DNA from: an uncultured Lachnospiraceae bacterium
GTDB lineage: Bacteria > Bacillota > Clostridia > Lachnospirales > Lachnospiraceae
Assembly: GCA_905236545.1 (NCBI GenBank)
Contig: CAJOQO010000223.1
Span: forward strand, 1-6,383
Reading direction: 5' to 3'
Length of the DNA stretch: 6,383 nucleotides
In this document: positions 6,101-6,383 of the stretch, in pieces
How the letters are laid out: the number at the start of each line of letters is the position of its first letter
Numbering within the stretch: position 1 is the first letter of the stretch
The notes under the pieces: model-generated
The model's database searches: none
The model's input: the letters and a program-made list of their open reading frames with translations, nothing else
Told to the model about the DNA's origin: nothing
Made by a program: the position numbers and the translations under genes

Positions 6101-6214
6101 GACTGCTGTCAGGATGGTTTCCTGATCGTAAAGCGGAACAGAAAAACGCAGCAGATGTTCCTCGGATGTACGAATTACCTCCCGGGAGGCCGAGGATGCA
6201 ATCGCTCGATCTAA
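3182..6214 (+). CDS. UvrD/Rep-type (HelD-like) SF1 helicase with PD-(D/E)XK-like insert and zinc ribbons
   Basis: This 1010-residue protein is a superfamily 1A ATP-dependent 3'-5' DNA helicase. Motifs in order: Q-motif LDQDQRR (133-139); Walker A AGAGAGKTT (152-160); Ia ISFTNKA (183-189); ATFHSTG (208-214); Walker B IVDEYQD (582-588); III GDDWQSIYAFSG (612-623); IV HHTYRN (645-650); V TAHASKGLG (820-828); VI EERRLFYVALTRTK (868-881). Inserted in domain 1B (about 313-410) is a nuclease-like unit with E320, PDF (D354) and YLEHFG (E367). The C-terminus has two topoisomerase-type zinc ribbons: C927, C930, C949, C956 and C973, C976, C996, C1006. Two linkers contain short duplications (residues 553-576 and 736-761). 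The likely work is unwinding, and perhaps cutting, DNA in repair or defence. The start is uncertain: ATG 3182 has no clear Shine-Dalgarno. TTG 3050 would add 44 residues encoded by the 14-bp repeats but touches its AGAAGG with no spacer. ATG 3293 follows GGAGG by 12 bases but removes plausible protein sequence. Confidence 0.93.
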   Translation: MNHFPKRITEYVARFLSPVNVPESWKHLANCRRKLTAMLHEHRYLAVSDISGVLHTCSGTLSQYRDMEENELLMAYCRRHRISCRQVEETLRFFDRLDRYVNGHNRSFIRETLSTEKEYFDHILDRIDPSIRLDQDQRRMIVTDEDYCLVIAGAGAGKTTAVAAKVRYLTEKHGILPEEILVISFTNKAVAELKQRIQKNLGINCPIATFHSTGNAILHREQKDRLMVADPSLKYTSIMKYFQRQVLRDAAMVHRIILFFSYYIDPPFDENDPEEFFRLATAKQYQTLRSELGGIHRIVTDIRTGDHVTIQNEVLRSRQEAEIANFLYLHGIEYEYEPLYPFAIPGAKKPYTPDFLIRQGDHICYLEHFGISENGQNGRYSEEELARYKSAANRKVIFHRMHGTELIFTFSSYRDGRPLTEHLEEMLLSHGFSFLPPDEKEILGKLFSQAECRSVNRFVLLITRFITNFKTDGYGLEEFDRMLSQADSVRNQLFLEICRACYLEYERVLTEQHATDFEDMINDSVRILREAIRKEAGGSGTGTERSPYRSSRGQEPADSQTKLLRQESADSQTKPLGFRYVIVDEYQDISRQRFDLVRALRDATGAKIMAVGDDWQSIYAFSGSDITLFTKFREKMGYGELLKIHHTYRNAQELIDIAGNFIQKNSSQLVKSLKSARRIADPVVVLAYHKYGSGEDAGTGSSKTGKKVDMPPGSAGHPIPHNLAEAAEMALDEIVAAHAGTSPDGSTAAAHSGTSPDGIAARAKESLSKKKPLSSLSILMLGRFGFDGYNLGRSDRFVFRDYGSRVISKKYPELRITYMTAHASKGLGYDEVILLNAKDERYGFPARIEDDPLLSYVVKEDHSYDYAEERRLFYVALTRTKNRVYLIAPSRNPSSFLKELLRDNPEIRTVGKISMNETEEPVRSRRCPLCGYPLILRFKPAYGLPLYICTNEPEICGFITNDLRGGTLQIRKCDCCQDGFLIVKRNRKTQQMFLGCTNYLPGGRGCNRSI
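4130..4411 (+). other. PD-(D/E)XK-like nuclease insertion within helicase domain 1B
   Basis: Residues about 317-410 of the helicase read SRQEAEIANFL, GIEYEYEPLY, then TPDFLI and ICYLEHFG. The order (helix with E320, strand pair, PD at 353-354, E367 on the next strand) matches the core of restriction-endonuclease-like folds. The lysine of a standard E-x-K is not there; phenylalanine stands at that place (E367-H-F), so activity is uncertain. Similar inserts are known in HelD-like helicases of Firmicutes and other bacteria, from memory. Confidence 0.6.
4838..4909 (+). repeat. 36-bp in-frame duplication in the linker before helicase Walker B
   Basis: Two adjacent 36-base units, identical at 30 positions, encode GQEPADSQTKLL and RQESADSQTKPL (residues 553-576). 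They lie in a polar, glycine/serine-rich stretch (about 536-577) just before the strand that leads to the DEYQD motif. The period keeps the reading frame and the place is a surface loop by inference. Confidence 0.88.
5387..5464 (+). repeat. 39-bp in-frame duplication in the linker between helicase motifs IV and V
   Basis: Two adjacent 39-base units, identical at 32 positions, encode AAHAGTSPDGSTA and AAHSGTSPDGIAA (residues 736-761). They follow a helix (LAEAAEMALDEIV) and precede the strand LSILMLGR, within a low-complexity stretch of about residues 690-775. Like the other coding repeats in the window, the array keeps the frame and lies outside the conserved motifs. Confidence 0.88.
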
Positions 6215-6383
6215 GATGGATCTGAGTAGCCATATAGGCTGACGTTCGTGTGATCAGATATAAACAGCAGAAAAACGTGCGTTTATAGATGAGAATCTGA
6301 AAATGGCATGAGAAGGATCTGAAAACAGCCTGAGAAGGATCTGAAATTGATCTGGAAATAATCTGGAAAACCCAGGGTTCCAG
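6215..6383. other. Non-coding tail downstream of the helicase
   Basis: No gene start or convincing reading frame is seen from the helicase stop to the right edge. Weak inverted repeats are AGCC/GGCT (6228-6240) and TATAAAC/GTTTATA (6259-6287, 15-base loop). Neither is GC-rich with a T-run, so no intrinsic terminator is called. The right half is repetitive and is listed separately. Confidence 0.6.
6291..6373. repeat. Degenerate GATCTGAAA-type tandem repeats, possibly running past the edge
   Basis: Units start GAGAA and contain (G)ATCTGAAA: 6291-6309, 6310-6331 and 6332-6351. Two shorter CTGGAAA copies follow, up to about 6373. The second and third share GAGAAGGATCTGAAA exactly. A related GATCTGAG occurs right after the helicase stop (near 6219). 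The period is irregular (19-22, then about 11 bases), so the array is decayed or built from two units. Confidence 0.7.

Noticed and set aside
3182..6214. AddA/RecB or PcrA identity for the helicase
   Set aside because: The domain order (inserted nuclease-like unit in 1B, C-terminal zinc ribbons, no C-terminal RecB nuclease domain and no AddB/RexB partner beside it) does not fit these families.
6259..6287. Intrinsic terminator after the helicase
   Set aside because: The seven-base stem is AT-rich with a 15-base loop and no T-run follows.

Overview
The window reads as part of a chromosome of an anaerobic Gram-positive bacterium of the Clostridia/Lachnospiraceae type. This rests on strong AGGAGG-type ribosome binding sites, a textbook sigma-A promoter, a ferredoxin-type aldo/keto reductase typical of gut anaerobes, and slightly GC-rich codon use. 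The taxon is an inference from style, not from a marker gene.

Layout: two genes face left and one faces right, separated by a divergent promoter region. On the minus strand a near-consensus promoter (2904-2932) drives a secreted alpha/beta-hydrolase resembling PHB-depolymerase-type esterases (2845 to 1316). About 50 bases later comes an aldo/keto reductase with a C-terminal 2x[4Fe-4S] ferredoxin domain (1264, running off the left edge). They look like a two-gene operon: an exported esterase followed by a cytoplasmic redox enzyme. On the plus strand, an extended -10 promoter (3005-3013) and a leader with an inverted repeat and seven 14-bp tandem repeats precede a large superfamily 1 UvrD/Rep-type helicase (3182-6214). 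The helicase has a PD-(D/E)XK-like insertion and two C-terminal zinc ribbons. After it lies a non-coding tail with GATCTGAAA-type repeats that reaches the right edge.

The most striking theme is short tandem repetition. Five separate tracts occur in 6.4 kb: 4 x 39 bp in the reductase linker, 7 x 14 bp at the helicase 5' end, 2 x 36 bp and 2 x 39 bp in helicase interdomain linkers, and degenerate repeats 3' of the helicase. The three tracts inside certain coding sequence have periods divisible by three and sit at domain boundaries. The 14-bp tract does not keep frame and lies where copy number could change which upstream start codon feeds the helicase. A second oddity is the reductase start: no ATG, GTG or TTG sits at the family's usual N-terminus, but an ATA does, at ideal distance from AGGAGG and overlapping the stop of an 11-codon mini-ORF.

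No RNA gene, CRISPR array, insertion sequence or origin was seen. The helicase could be a DNA repair or defence enzyme, but nothing in the window shows a complete defence system.
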